A stretch of DNA of 64,000 bases from Rufibacter glacialis. Lineage in GTDB: Bacteria; Bacteroidota; Bacteroidia; Cytophagales; Hymenobacteraceae. Location of the stretch: assembly GCF_008271745.1 (NCBI RefSeq), contig NZ_VKKZ01000022.1, positions 1-64,000 of the forward strand. Direction: 5' to 3'. A program made the position numbers and the translations under genes. Each line of letters starts with the position of its first letter. Within the stretch, counting starts at the first letter, position 1. Shown one piece after another: positions 8,719 through 17,127 of this stretch. Below the pieces are notes generated by a model that worked only from the letters and a program-made list of their open reading frames with translations, had not been told where the DNA came from and did not search any database.

Positions 8719-8883
8719 TTATCCGTTCACTTTGCTGGTAACCGGAGCCTTGGCAACGGCTTTCACCATTGCTTTCTGCTCTACAGAGCGATCAGATTTT
8801 TGTGAGTACGCAGGGCAGGTAGATGATTTGCAAGAGGCAAAGCCCAGTACGCAGATGGAAGCTAACAGAAACAGGTTCTTCAT
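8719..8883 (-). CDS. Small lipoprotein, 54 residues
   Basis: A short frame on the minus strand starts MKNLFLLASICVLGFASCK and ends TSKVNG. The positively charged start, hydrophobic core and FASC lipobox make it a lipoprotein with its lipid-bearing Cys near residue 18. A second Cys (STCPAYS) follows. The mature part is only about 36 residues and ends in a Lys/Ala/Val-rich tail. A terminator lies just downstream, which supports an independent small gene. Function is not recognised; similar tiny lipoproteins are common in Bacteroidota. Confidence 0.75.
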   Translation of the reverse strand: MKNLFLLASICVLGFASCKSSTCPAYSQKSDRSVEQKAMVKAVAKAPVTSKVNG

Positions 8884-8969
8884 ATTATTCAGTATACAAA
8901 CATATAAGGTATTCTACTTCAAATCTAAGGTTTTTGTTTAGGATTAAAACCCTTTTCAAAAAATATTTC

Positions 8970-10370
8970 TTAGTCCTTATATCCTAGAATCTGAAGCATA
9001 GAATCCACGTTCTGCTCCTCAGCGAAAACCCATGATTTGAGGCTGCCGTCGGCTTCGCGGTCAATGATCACGTGCTTGGGCGAGGGGATTAGGCAGTGCT
9101 TGATGCCGCCGTAGCCACTAAGGCTTTCCTGGTAGGCGCCCGTGTGGAAGAACCCAATGTACTGCGGCTCTGCCTGCTCTTTCTGAACCTTGGGCAAAAA
9201 CACCTGGAACGAGTGCATCTCAGAGTTGTAGTAATCCTGGCTGTCACAGGTTAAGCCGCCAATGTTCAGGCGCTGGTAGTCTTTGTCCCAGTTGTTGAGG
9301 GCAAACAAGATATAACGTTGGTTCAGGGCCCAGGTGTCTGGCAGGTTGGTGATGAAAGACCCGTCAATCATGTACCACAGCTCTTTGTCGTTCTGCAGCT
9401 TGGTATCCAGAATAGAATACACGTGCGCGCCGCTTTCCCCTACGGTGTAAATCCCGAACTCCGTGAAGATGTTGGGCTCCGGCACGCCTTCCTCACGACA
9501 GATGCGTTGGATGGTGCGTAGGATCTCCTCAATCATGTACCGGTAGTTGTAGTCAAACTGGATAGAGGTCTTGATGGGGAAACCGCCGCCAATGTCAATG
9601 GTGTCCAGGTCTGGGCACAGCTTCTTCATCTCGCAGTATTTGTGCACAAAACGGCTCAACTCAGACCAGTAGTAAGACGTGTCTTTGATACCGGTGTTGA
9701 TGAAATAGTGAAGCATCTTAAGCTTGAACTTAGGATTGTTCTCTATCTTGGTCTTGTACAGGCCCACCACATCATTATAGTTGATGCCCAGGCGGGAGGT
9801 GTAGAACTGGAACTTAGGCTCCTCGTCAGAGGCCAGCCTGATGCCCACCTGGCACTCGCCGTTCACAAACTCCTCGTAGTGGTCAATCTCGCCCAAATGA
9901 TCCAGTACCGGCGTCACGTTCTTGAAGCCATCGTTGATCATGGAGGTGATATGGTCGCGGTACAGCTCGCGCTTGAAGCCGTTGCACACCACAAACACAT
10001 CTTTGTTTACCTTGCCTTTTTCAAATAATGCCCTGATAATAGGCATGTCAAAGGAAGAGGAGGTTTCAATGTGGATGTCGTTTTTCAGGGCTTCCTCCAA
10101 AACAAAGGAGAAATGCGAGGACTTGGTGCAATAGCAGTACGTGTAGGTGCCCTGGTAATTCAGTTTCTCCATGGATTCCTTGAACAGGATCTTGGCTTTC
10201 TGAATCTGGGAACTGATTTTTGGCAGGTAGGTAAGGCGCAACGGCGTGCCGTATTGCTTTACCAGTTCCATCATGGGAATGCCGTTGAAAGAGAGTTCGT
10301 TGTTATGGACAGTGAATTCCTCCGTAGGGAAATCAAAGGTTTGGTGTATGAGGTCTGTGTATTTATCCAT
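8970..10370 (-). CDS. speA: Biosynthetic arginine decarboxylase
   Basis: The 466-residue PLP enzyme of the alanine-racemase fold (fold III) decarboxylates arginine to agmatine, the first step of the arginine route to polyamines. The PLP-binding Lys is in TYCYCTKSSH (about K83) and the phosphate-binding glycine loop is DTIDIGGGFP (about 255). The family's C-terminal Asp/Cys loops are present. It is shorter than the E. coli SpeA of about 660 residues; this shorter form is usual in Bacteroidota. It is divergent from the arginase gene, with 85 bp between the starts. Substrate is inferred from the family and the neighbours. Confidence 0.88.
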   Translation of the reverse strand: MDKYTDLIHQTFDFPTEEFTVHNNELSFNGIPMMELVKQYGTPLRLTYLPKISSQIQKAKILFKESMEKLNYQGTYTYCYCTKSSHFSFVLEEALKNDIHIETSSSFDMPIIRALFEKGKVNKDVFVVCNGFKRELYRDHITSMINDGFKNVTPVLDHLGEIDHYEEFVNGECQVGIRLASDEEPKFQFYTSRLGINYNDVVGLYKTKIENNPKFKLKMLHYFINTGIKDTSYYWSELSRFVHKYCEMKKLCPDLDTIDIGGGFPIKTSIQFDYNYRYMIEEILRTIQRICREEGVPEPNIFTEFGIYTVGESGAHVYSILDTKLQNDKELWYMIDGSFITNLPDTWALNQRYILFALNNWDKDYQRLNIGGLTCDSQDYYNSEMHSFQVFLPKVQKEQAEPQYIGFFHTGAYQESLSGYGGIKHCLIPSPKHVIIDREADGSLKSWVFAEEQNVDSMLQILGYKD

Positions 10371-10455
10371 TATAATGTAAAGGGGTATCCAAAGCGGATA
10401 CCGTGCGAAATTGCTTGTATTTTACCATCTTTGCAAAAACTAGTTTCCGTTTTGC

Positions 10456-11436
10456 ATGAAAAAAATCAGACTGATAGAAGTGAAATCTGAGTTGGGGGCA
10501 GGAACACGCGGAGCTAGTTTGGGCGTAGACGCCCTTAAAATTGCGTGTCTGAACAAACATTCAGATTATTTCAAGCGGTTCAACACCATAGAGGTACCCA
10601 ACCTCAATGATGTCTTGTTTGAAAAGAACCTCTTCCCGCATGCCAAATACATTGACAGTGTGCTGCAGACGTACAAACGCATCAGTAACACTGTTGAACA
10701 AACATTAGGGCTGGGAATGTTCCCGTTGCTGCTGGCCGGTGACCATTCCAATGCCGGCGGCACCATTGCGGGCATCAAGGCCGCGTATCCAGACAAAACG
10801 CTGGGGGTGATATGGGTAGACGCCCACGCTGACATCCACTCGCCTTATACCACCCCCTCTGGCAACATGCACGGCATGCCCTTGGCCGCCTCATTAGCCG
10901 AGGACAACAAAGACTGCAAAGTCAATGACGTTGACTCAGAGACCCTGTTTTTCTGGGAAGCCCTGAAGAAAGTAGGTACTGACAAGCCGAAGATCAGACA
11001 CGAGCACATTGTCTACATTGTGACCCGTAGCTATGAGAAGCCCGAGGTGTACCTCTTTGACAAGCACAACATCAAGAACTTCACCTACCCAGAAGTCATC
11101 GCCAAAGGCATAGAGCAGGTGGCCGAAGAAGCCTTGCACCGCCTTCGGGAGTGTGACATCATCTACGTCTCTTTTGACGTGGACAGTCTGGACTCCAAGT
11201 TCTCCAAAGGCACTGGTACCCCGGTAGAAGTGGGCCTGAACGTGGACCAAGCCAAGCAACTGTGCTACCACCTGGTCAGCGACCCCAAAGTGGTGTGCTT
11301 TGAGATGGTGGAAATCAACCCCACGCTAGACGCGGAGAACACCATGGCCCAAAACGCCTTTGACATATTAGAATATACCACTGAAGCCATTCAGAACCGT
11401 TTGGCCCAAGAAGCCCAAACGGCGCCTACTGCTTAA
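10456..11436 (+). CDS. Arginase family protein (arginase-like)
   Basis: The 326-residue ureohydrolase has the three manganese-binding motifs: AGDHSNAGG (about 95), VDAHADIHSP (about 121) and SFDVDSLDSKF (about 238). TTPSGNMHGMP and GTGTPVEVGL follow arginase (arginine to ornithine and urea) rather than agmatinase, where the first loop differs. Because speA lies next to it, agmatinase (agmatine to putrescine and urea) is the alternative. The ATG at 10456 is clear. argS begins 7 bp after the stop, so the two are very likely co-transcribed. Confidence 0.85.
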   Translation: MKKIRLIEVKSELGAGTRGASLGVDALKIACLNKHSDYFKRFNTIEVPNLNDVLFEKNLFPHAKYIDSVLQTYKRISNTVEQTLGLGMFPLLLAGDHSNAGGTIAGIKAAYPDKTLGVIWVDAHADIHSPYTTPSGNMHGMPLAASLAEDNKDCKVNDVDSETLFFWEALKKVGTDKPKIRHEHIVYIVTRSYEKPEVYLFDKHNIKNFTYPEVIAKGIEQVAEEALHRLRECDIIYVSFDVDSLDSKFSKGTGTPVEVGLNVDQAKQLCYHLVSDPKVVCFEMVEINPTLDAENTMAQNAFDILEYTTEAIQNRLAQEAQTAPTA

Positions 11437-11442
11437 CCACAG

Positions 11443-13239
11443 ATGAAACAACTTGAAAACCAGATTGCCCAGGCCTTGAGCCAGGCCTTACAAGATACTT
11501 TCCAGCACGCCCTGCCCGCCCAGCAGATCAACCTGCAGCCTACCCGCAAAGAGTTTGCCGGTACGTTCACCTTTGTCACCTTCCCGCTCACCAAAGCCTT
11601 AGGCAAAGGCCCGGAGCAGATTGGCCAGGCGCTGGGAGAAGCCTTGACCCAACAAGCCCCGCAGGTAGCCGGCTACAACGTGGTGAAAGGGTTCCTCAAC
11701 ATTGAGATCAAAGACAGCGTGTGGCTGCAGCAATTCTCAGAACAGGTGGCAGGTTTAGGTGCTAATTCTGAGGAAACAGGTCAAAAACAGCGGGTGGTGG
11801 TAGAGTATTCTTCGCCCAACACCAACAAGCCCCTGCACCTGGGGCACCTGCGCAACAACTTCCTGGGCTATTCCGTGGCCGAGATCCTGAAAGCCGCCGG
11901 ATATGACGTGATCAAAGCCAACCTGGTGAACGACCGCGGCATCCACATCTGCAAGTCCATGATCGCCTATGAGAAATTTGGGCAGGGAGAGACCCCAGAG
12001 AGTGCCGGCATCAAAGGCGACCACCTGGTGGGCAAATACTACGTGGAATTTGACAAAGCCTATAAAAAGGAGATAGATGCACTGGTAGCCCAGGGCATGG
12101 ACAAGGAGCAGGCCAAGAAGCAGGCGCCCCTGATGCTGGAAACCCAGGAGATGCTCCAGAAATGGGAGCAGCATGACCCCGCCACCATTGCCCTTTGGGA
12201 AAAGATGAACGGCTGGGTGTACCAGGGCTTCAACGCCACCTACCAGAACATTGGGGTGGATTTTGACAAGTTCTACTATGAGTCAGGCACGTACCTGCTG
12301 GGCAAAGACCGCGTAGAGGAAGGCCTGGAAAAAGGCGTGTTTTTCAAAAAAGCCGATGGATCTGTCTGGATTGACCTCACCGAGGAAGGACTGGATGAGA
12401 AACTGGTGCTCCGCGCCGACGGAACTTCGGTGTACATCACGCAAGACCTCGGCACCGCCGAACTCAAATACCAGGACTTCCGCTATGACCAGTCTGTCTA
12501 CGTGGTGGCTGATGAGCAGAACTACCATTTCCAGGTGCTCAAAGCCATCCTGAAGAAACTGGGCAAACCCTATGCTGATGGCATCTTCCACCTGTCTTAC
12601 GGTATGGTAGACCTACCCAGCGGCAAGATGAAGTCGCGGGAGGGCACGGTGGTAGACGCCGATGAACTGGTGCAGGAGATGATTGACACGGCCCGCCAGA
12701 AAACCGATGAGCTAGGCAAGATTGACGGGTTCTCTTCTGAGGAGGCCCAACAGCTGTACCATACCCTGGCCATGGGTGCGCTCAAGTACTTTCTTCTGAA
12801 AGTGGACCCCAAGAAGCGCATGCTGTTCAACCCAGAGGAGTCCATTGACTTCAAGGGCAACACCGGGCCGTTCATCCAGTACACCCACGCCCGTATTGCT
12901 GCTATCCAACGCAAAGCCCAGGAATTGGGGATCGTTGCCGAGGCCGGTTCTTTCTCTGAGGTGGAGGTGCTGCATGAAACGGAGCGCGAGGTGCTGGTTT
13001 TGCTCAATTACGCAGACTCCATCATTGCCGAGGCCGCCCGCAACTACGCGCCTTCCATTATTGCCCAATATGCCTTTGACGTGGCCAAGAGCTACAACCG
13101 GTTCTACACCGAGGTACCTATCTTCCAGGAGGCGAACGCGCAGGTGTTGAGTTTCCGGATTGCTTTGTCTGCCCAGGTAGCCAAGACCCTGAAGCGGGTG
13201 ATGGGCTTGCTGGGGATTTCCGTGCCGGAGAGAATGTAA
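11443..13239 (+). CDS. argS: Arginyl-tRNA synthetase
   Basis: This 598-residue class I synthetase charges tRNA-Arg. An N-terminal Add-1 tRNA-recognition domain (about 1-95) precedes the catalytic core, where the HIGH motif is PLHLGHLRNNF (about 130). The KMSKS position reads GKMKSREGT (about 393), the degenerate form normal in ArgRS. The DALR anticodon-binding domain occupies the last 130 residues and ends in VMGLLGISVPERM, a standard ArgS C-terminus. It follows the arginase-like gene after six bases. Three consecutive genes therefore handle arginine. Confidence 0.98.
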   Translation: MKQLENQIAQALSQALQDTFQHALPAQQINLQPTRKEFAGTFTFVTFPLTKALGKGPEQIGQALGEALTQQAPQVAGYNVVKGFLNIEIKDSVWLQQFSEQVAGLGANSEETGQKQRVVVEYSSPNTNKPLHLGHLRNNFLGYSVAEILKAAGYDVIKANLVNDRGIHICKSMIAYEKFGQGETPESAGIKGDHLVGKYYVEFDKAYKKEIDALVAQGMDKEQAKKQAPLMLETQEMLQKWEQHDPATIALWEKMNGWVYQGFNATYQNIGVDFDKFYYESGTYLLGKDRVEEGLEKGVFFKKADGSVWIDLTEEGLDEKLVLRADGTSVYITQDLGTAELKYQDFRYDQSVYVVADEQNYHFQVLKAILKKLGKPYADGIFHLSYGMVDLPSGKMKSREGTVVDADELVQEMIDTARQKTDELGKIDGFSSEEAQQLYHTLAMGALKYFLLKVDPKKRMLFNPEESIDFKGNTGPFIQYTHARIAAIQRKAQELGIVAEAGSFSEVEVLHETEREVLVLLNYADSIIAEAARNYAPSIIAQYAFDVAKSYNRFYTEVPIFQEANAQVLSFRIALSAQVAKTLKRVMGLLGISVPERM

Positions 13240-13292
13240 GTAGACGGATGCTGAAACGCCGGTCCCGGTTTCTGGTCTAAGAGACGGCGGCC

Positions 13293-13334
13293 GGCGTTTC
13301 AGGCTGCTTTTCTGAAAAAGGGCTTCAAAACGCC
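13293..13334. repeat. TTTTCTGAAAA-type intergenic palindrome
   Basis: GGCGTTT and AAAACGCC flank an AGGCTGCTTTTCTGAAAA core, in the 169 bp between argS and the peroxidase gene. It may act as the argS terminator. Confidence 0.6.
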
Positions 13335-13408
13335 CAGGGGTATCGCCTGGAGCGAAGAAAACCAAAGTGCCCCAAACCGGGTTAAAGAATAATAACGCAT
13401 TGATTGTC

Positions 13409-13993
13409 ATGCAAAAACTGATCACCCTTTTCTCGCTCACCCTGTTGACTGCTTGTTCCAGTCCGGGAGTTACCTCTAAAGAGAAATCTACTTCTACCAC
13501 TATGAATACCGCCCAGGAATCTTCTATCTACAGCATTCCGTTGCACACCATAGACGGAAAAGAAACCACCCTTAAGAACTACAAGGGAAAGAAAGTCTTG
13601 ATCGTGAATGTGGCCTCTGAGTGCGGCTACACCCCGCAGTACGCAGACCTGGAGAAACTACACAAACTGCACGGTGACAAGGTAGTGGTGCTGGGTTTCC
13701 CGGCCAACGATTTCGGCGCCCAGGAAAAAGGGAGCAACGAGGAGATTGCCCAATTCTGCCAGAAGAACTTCGGAGTAACGTTCCCGCTTTTCCAGAAGGC
13801 CTCTGTGGTGGGCGCAGAACAGCAGCCTTTGTACAAATGGCTCACCAGCCAACAGGTGAACGGCAGTAACGCCGCGGCGCCTTCCTGGAACTTCTGCAAG
13901 TACCTGATCAGTGAAAACGGCAAGGTGCTTAAATTCTATCCGTCTAAGGTTTCTCCGCTGAGCGAGGAGTTGCTGCGGGACATCAATAGCTAA
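13409..13993 (+). CDS. Glutathione peroxidase family lipoprotein
   Basis: The 194-residue thiol peroxidase reduces hydroperoxides; bacterial Cys forms usually use thioredoxin rather than glutathione. The start MQKLITLFSLTLLTACSS is a lipoprotein signal, which places the enzyme in the envelope. The active-site motif is VASECGYTPQY (about residue 71) with Cys instead of selenocysteine, followed by LGFPANDFG and the Trp/Asn signature APSWNFCKYL. The ATG at 13409 is preferred over an upstream in-frame start because it begins the signal peptide. Confidence 0.93.
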   Translation: MQKLITLFSLTLLTACSSPGVTSKEKSTSTTMNTAQESSIYSIPLHTIDGKETTLKNYKGKKVLIVNVASECGYTPQYADLEKLHKLHGDKVVVLGFPANDFGAQEKGSNEEIAQFCQKNFGVTFPLFQKASVVGAEQQPLYKWLTSQQVNGSNAAAPSWNFCKYLISENGKVLKFYPSKVSPLSEELLRDINS

Positions 13994-14003
13994 GCGTTTT
14001 TAG

Positions 14004-14942
14004 GTGGAGGTACAAAAAACGGCCCTGAAACGGCCATCCGCCGGCACCTGGGTGTCGGCGTTCAGGTTACGTACGTTGCCTTTGGCCTTGTCCTGTATAG
14101 GCATGGGCGGTTTTCTGGCGGCCGCCGACCATCTTTCCAGGTGGCCGGTGTTGCTGTTGTGCGTGCTCACCACCCTGTTTCTGCAGATCCTCTCCAACCT
14201 GGCCAACGACTACGGCGATACCAAGCACGGCGCTGACAGCCAGCACCGAGAAGGGCCGCAGCGGGCGGTGCAGGCCGGGCAGATTTCGCCGGCGCAGATG
14301 CGCGGCGCCATTATCGTGTTCAGCCTGCTGTCATTGGTGTCTGGGGTGGCTTTGTTGTGGGTGGCTTTGGGTGCTTCGGGGTTGTACCTGTTTTTGTTTT
14401 TCCTGCTGCTGGGCTTGGGGGCCATCTGGGCCGCCATTGGGTATACCAACGGTGCCAAGCCGTATGGCTATGCCGGATTAGGCGACATCTCAGTGTTTTT
14501 CTTCTTTGGCTGGGTAGGGGTGGTAGGCACCTATTTTCTGCAAACAGAACGTTTTTTCTCTGAGATGCTGCTACCGGCCTCCAGTCTGGGCTTTTTCTCG
14601 GCGGCGGTGCTCAACGTGAACAACATCAGAGACCTGAAATCAGATGCGCTGGCCGGCAAACGGTCAGTGCCGGTACGGTTAGGGGCTTTGCAGGCCCGCC
14701 GGTACCACTGGTTCCTGCTGTTGGCTGGCCTGCTCTGCACCGTGGTTTTTGTGTGGGTGCGGGAGAACAGCACGTATTGGCCCTGGCTTTTCCTGGGTTC
14801 CCTTCCCTTGCTGGTTTATAACGGGCGGGAAGTGAAACGCCGGCAGACAGCCGCCGATTTGGACCCTCTTCTGAAGCAAATGGCCCTGGCTACCCTCTGC
14901 TACGTGCTTTTGCTGGGCATTGGGTTGCTGTTGGACCGGTAG
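14004..14942 (+). CDS. menA: 1,4-dihydroxy-2-naphthoate polyprenyltransferase
   Basis: The 312-residue UbiA-family membrane enzyme attaches the polyprenyl chain to dihydroxynaphthoate in menaquinone synthesis. It has about eight or nine helices and the two Asp-rich loops: NLANDYGDTKHGAD (about 66-79) and NNIRDLKSDALAGK (about 204-217). The start MEVQK is GTG at 14004, ten bases after the peroxidase stop. No other men genes are in the window. Menaquinone is the standard respiratory quinone of aerobic Bacteroidota. Confidence 0.93.
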   Translation: MEVQKTALKRPSAGTWVSAFRLRTLPLALSCIGMGGFLAAADHLSRWPVLLLCVLTTLFLQILSNLANDYGDTKHGADSQHREGPQRAVQAGQISPAQMRGAIIVFSLLSLVSGVALLWVALGASGLYLFLFFLLLGLGAIWAAIGYTNGAKPYGYAGLGDISVFFFFGWVGVVGTYFLQTERFFSEMLLPASSLGFFSAAVLNVNNIRDLKSDALAGKRSVPVRLGALQARRYHWFLLLAGLLCTVVFVWVRENSTYWPWLFLGSLPLLVYNGREVKRRQTAADLDPLLKQMALATLCYVLLLGIGLLLDR

Positions 14943-14966
14943 TACAAGCATAAGGGGTAATCCACG

Positions 14967-15003
14967 AAAAAGGGCTGTTTTCTGCAAAACAGCCCTTTTT
15001 TGT
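14967..15003 (+). terminator. Rho-independent terminator
   Basis: AAAAAGGGCTGTTTT (14967-14981) pairs with AAAACAGCCCTTTTT over the loop CTGC and ends in T6. It separates menA from the convergent helicase gene and can work in both directions. Confidence 0.88.
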
Positions 15004-15022
15004 GGAAGGAATAATCTAAGCG

Positions 15023-16528
15023 CTATTCAGCGGAAGCAGTTGGGGTGCTGGCAGCTGATTGTCCGCCCTCCGTAGGTTTTGGTCCCACTGGTTTCTTACG
15101 CCGTTTCTTCTTTCTTTTCACCTCTTCCCCTTCGGCTCTGGGAGCCTGGGGCTGGCCCTCGGTACGGGGTGGGCGAGGGGCGGCGCCTTCCGGGGTAGTG
15201 CCGGCTGGTCTATCTGTCCGGGGTTTCCCTTCCCGGCGACGGTTGTTGTCGCGGGAACCGCCGCTGCTGCCTTCTCTGCGCGTACCTTCGGAGCGCCCGC
15301 CGCCTGAGGGGCGTCCGCCACGGCCAGCGGGCGCGCCGCTTCTGCCACCGCGGCCTCCTCTTTTGCTGTTGCCTACCGGGTCAAAGGCCGGGCCTTCGCC
15401 TACGCCTTCTGGAAGGGGTAGTTTAGGAAGCTCGCGCTCAATCAGTTTCTCTATTTTCACCAGTCTTTCCTGGTCTTGTTCGTTCACGAAGGTGATGGCC
15501 ACGCCGGAAGTCTCTGCCCGGGCGGTACGGCCAATGCGGTGCACGTAGTCCTCGGCATCCTGGGGTACGTCAAAGTTCACCACGTGGCTGATTCCCTCCA
15601 CGTCAATCCCTCTGGACATCACATCTGTGGCTACCAACACCTGCAGTTGCTTGTTCCTGAAGCGCTGCAGGGTGGCTTCGCGCTCATCCTGGGTGCGGTC
15701 AGAACTGATGCCTTCGGCCTCAAAGCCCATTTTCTGCAGAGAGCGCACAATGTCATTCACCGCGTTCTTGCGCGAGGTGAAAAGAATCATGGTCTGGATC
15801 TGGGCGTCTTTGAGAATGTGTTGCAGCACCCGTAGCTTCTGGTTGTCATACACCAGGTAAATGCGCTGGTCAATGTTAGCGGCCGGCTTGGAGATGGAGA
15901 GGCTTATTTCCTCCGGTTCCTGTAGAATCTGCTTGGCGAACCCTCTGATCTTAGGCGGCATGGTAGCCGAGAACATGAGGGTCTGGCGCTGTTTGGGCAA
16001 CTGGGAGATGATCTTCATCAGGTCTTCCATGAACCCCATGTCCAGCATCTTGTCGGCCTCGTCCAGGATCAGGTATTTCACCTGGTCCAGCTTCACGTAC
16101 CCCATCTGCATGTGGGCGATCAACCGGCCGGGCGTGGCAATGATAATGTCAGCCCCGCTGGTGAGGGCTTTTTTCTGCTGGTCCCAGTTCTGGGCGTTGT
16201 TGCCGCCATAGATGGCAATGGAAGTGGCTCCCGTGAAATAACTCAGGCCTTCCACCTGGTCGTCTATCTGCTTGGCGAGTTCACGGGTGGGTACCAGCAC
16301 CAGGGTGCTGGTGAAGTCATACTTGGCCTCTGTGATCTTGCTGAGGGTGGGTACCAGAAAGGCCGCTGTTTTACCTGTGCCGGTCTGGGCGCAGGCGATC
16401 AAATCCTTTGACTCTAATATATAGGGTATGGCCTGGGCCTGGATAGGGGTAGCCTGTTTATAACCCATTGACCGAATACCATCTAGTAAATCGGGCTGCA
16501 GGTTGAAATCATCAAATGTTACGCTCAT
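15023..16528 (-). CDS. DEAD-box ATP-dependent RNA helicase
   Basis: The 501-residue helicase unwinds RNA duplexes, as RhlE/CsdA proteins do in ribosome assembly, mRNA decay and cold adaptation. The motifs are in order: Q motif (about 20), ACAQTGTGKTAAF (about 43), PTRELAKQ, LDEADKMLDMGF (about 153), SATMPP, and YVHRIGRTARAE near 330. Residues from about 385 form a low-complexity basic tail with many RGG/GRGG and PRAEG units, then a Lys-rich cluster, typical of RNA-binding tails. The family is large, so the exact subfamily is uncertain. Confidence 0.93.
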   Translation of the reverse strand: MSVTFDDFNLQPDLLDGIRSMGYKQATPIQAQAIPYILESKDLIACAQTGTGKTAAFLVPTLSKITEAKYDFTSTLVLVPTRELAKQIDDQVEGLSYFTGATSIAIYGGNNAQNWDQQKKALTSGADIIIATPGRLIAHMQMGYVKLDQVKYLILDEADKMLDMGFMEDLMKIISQLPKQRQTLMFSATMPPKIRGFAKQILQEPEEISLSISKPAANIDQRIYLVYDNQKLRVLQHILKDAQIQTMILFTSRKNAVNDIVRSLQKMGFEAEGISSDRTQDEREATLQRFRNKQLQVLVATDVMSRGIDVEGISHVVNFDVPQDAEDYVHRIGRTARAETSGVAITFVNEQDQERLVKIEKLIERELPKLPLPEGVGEGPAFDPVGNSKRGGRGGRSGAPAGRGGRPSGGGRSEGTRREGSSGGSRDNNRRREGKPRTDRPAGTTPEGAAPRPPRTEGQPQAPRAEGEEVKRKKKRRKKPVGPKPTEGGQSAASTPTASAE

Positions 16529-17127
16529 TGTTCTGTGTCATCTTGTTGGCCAGTGCATTGGTTATACTGGCTCTTGTATAATGGGATTGTAAAGATAACC
16601 TTTTCTTACAATTAGACTGATCTAGTTTGACTGGGAGCGTGGTGAAAAGAGACCGGAACCGGAAATCAATATATGTTGTACAATGTATAGAAATTGCACT
16701 ATATAGAAATTTGGGTTTTGCTTGAGCATCCAAATTCATGGTAAGAATACAATAAACAAAAGTGTGGTTTTTTAGTAAAAAGGACAAAATATGCTTGTTT
16801 CGCCTGTAAACAAACAAAGTATTATAATATTTCAAAGAAGTTGTTTGGAACATTTTGCTAAAATACAATTGCGTGAAACCGCAAGTAAGTTGGTTCGTTA
16901 AAGCAGGTATAGAAAGAAATTGAAGATAACCAAGTTGTTGAACTAAAGTAAAATTAAAGAATATGAATCTAACTATACTTCCCTTCTTCTTAGATACAGA
17001 TTAAATTTTCCTTGCTTTTTTAATTGCTATCCTAGCTTTCAAAAATTACATATAGCCTTGCGGTTTGCAAGGTGACCAGGACAACTACGTCTAAAAACTA
17101 TCCAATTCACGTTTAAAATCTCCTATC
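16529..17127. other. 599-bp intergenic region, divergent leaders
   Basis: This is an AT-rich region between the divergent helicase and the first type IX secreted protein. Short frames here are not convincing. It probably holds both promoters and a long helicase 5' leader, a common arrangement for cold-induced helicases. No -7 box matching TAnnTTTG was placed with confidence. Confidence 0.4.

Noticed and set aside
15045-15548. 167-residue Pro/Ser-rich plus-strand frame
   Set aside because: It mirrors the repetitive GC-rich RGG tail of the helicase gene on the other strand.
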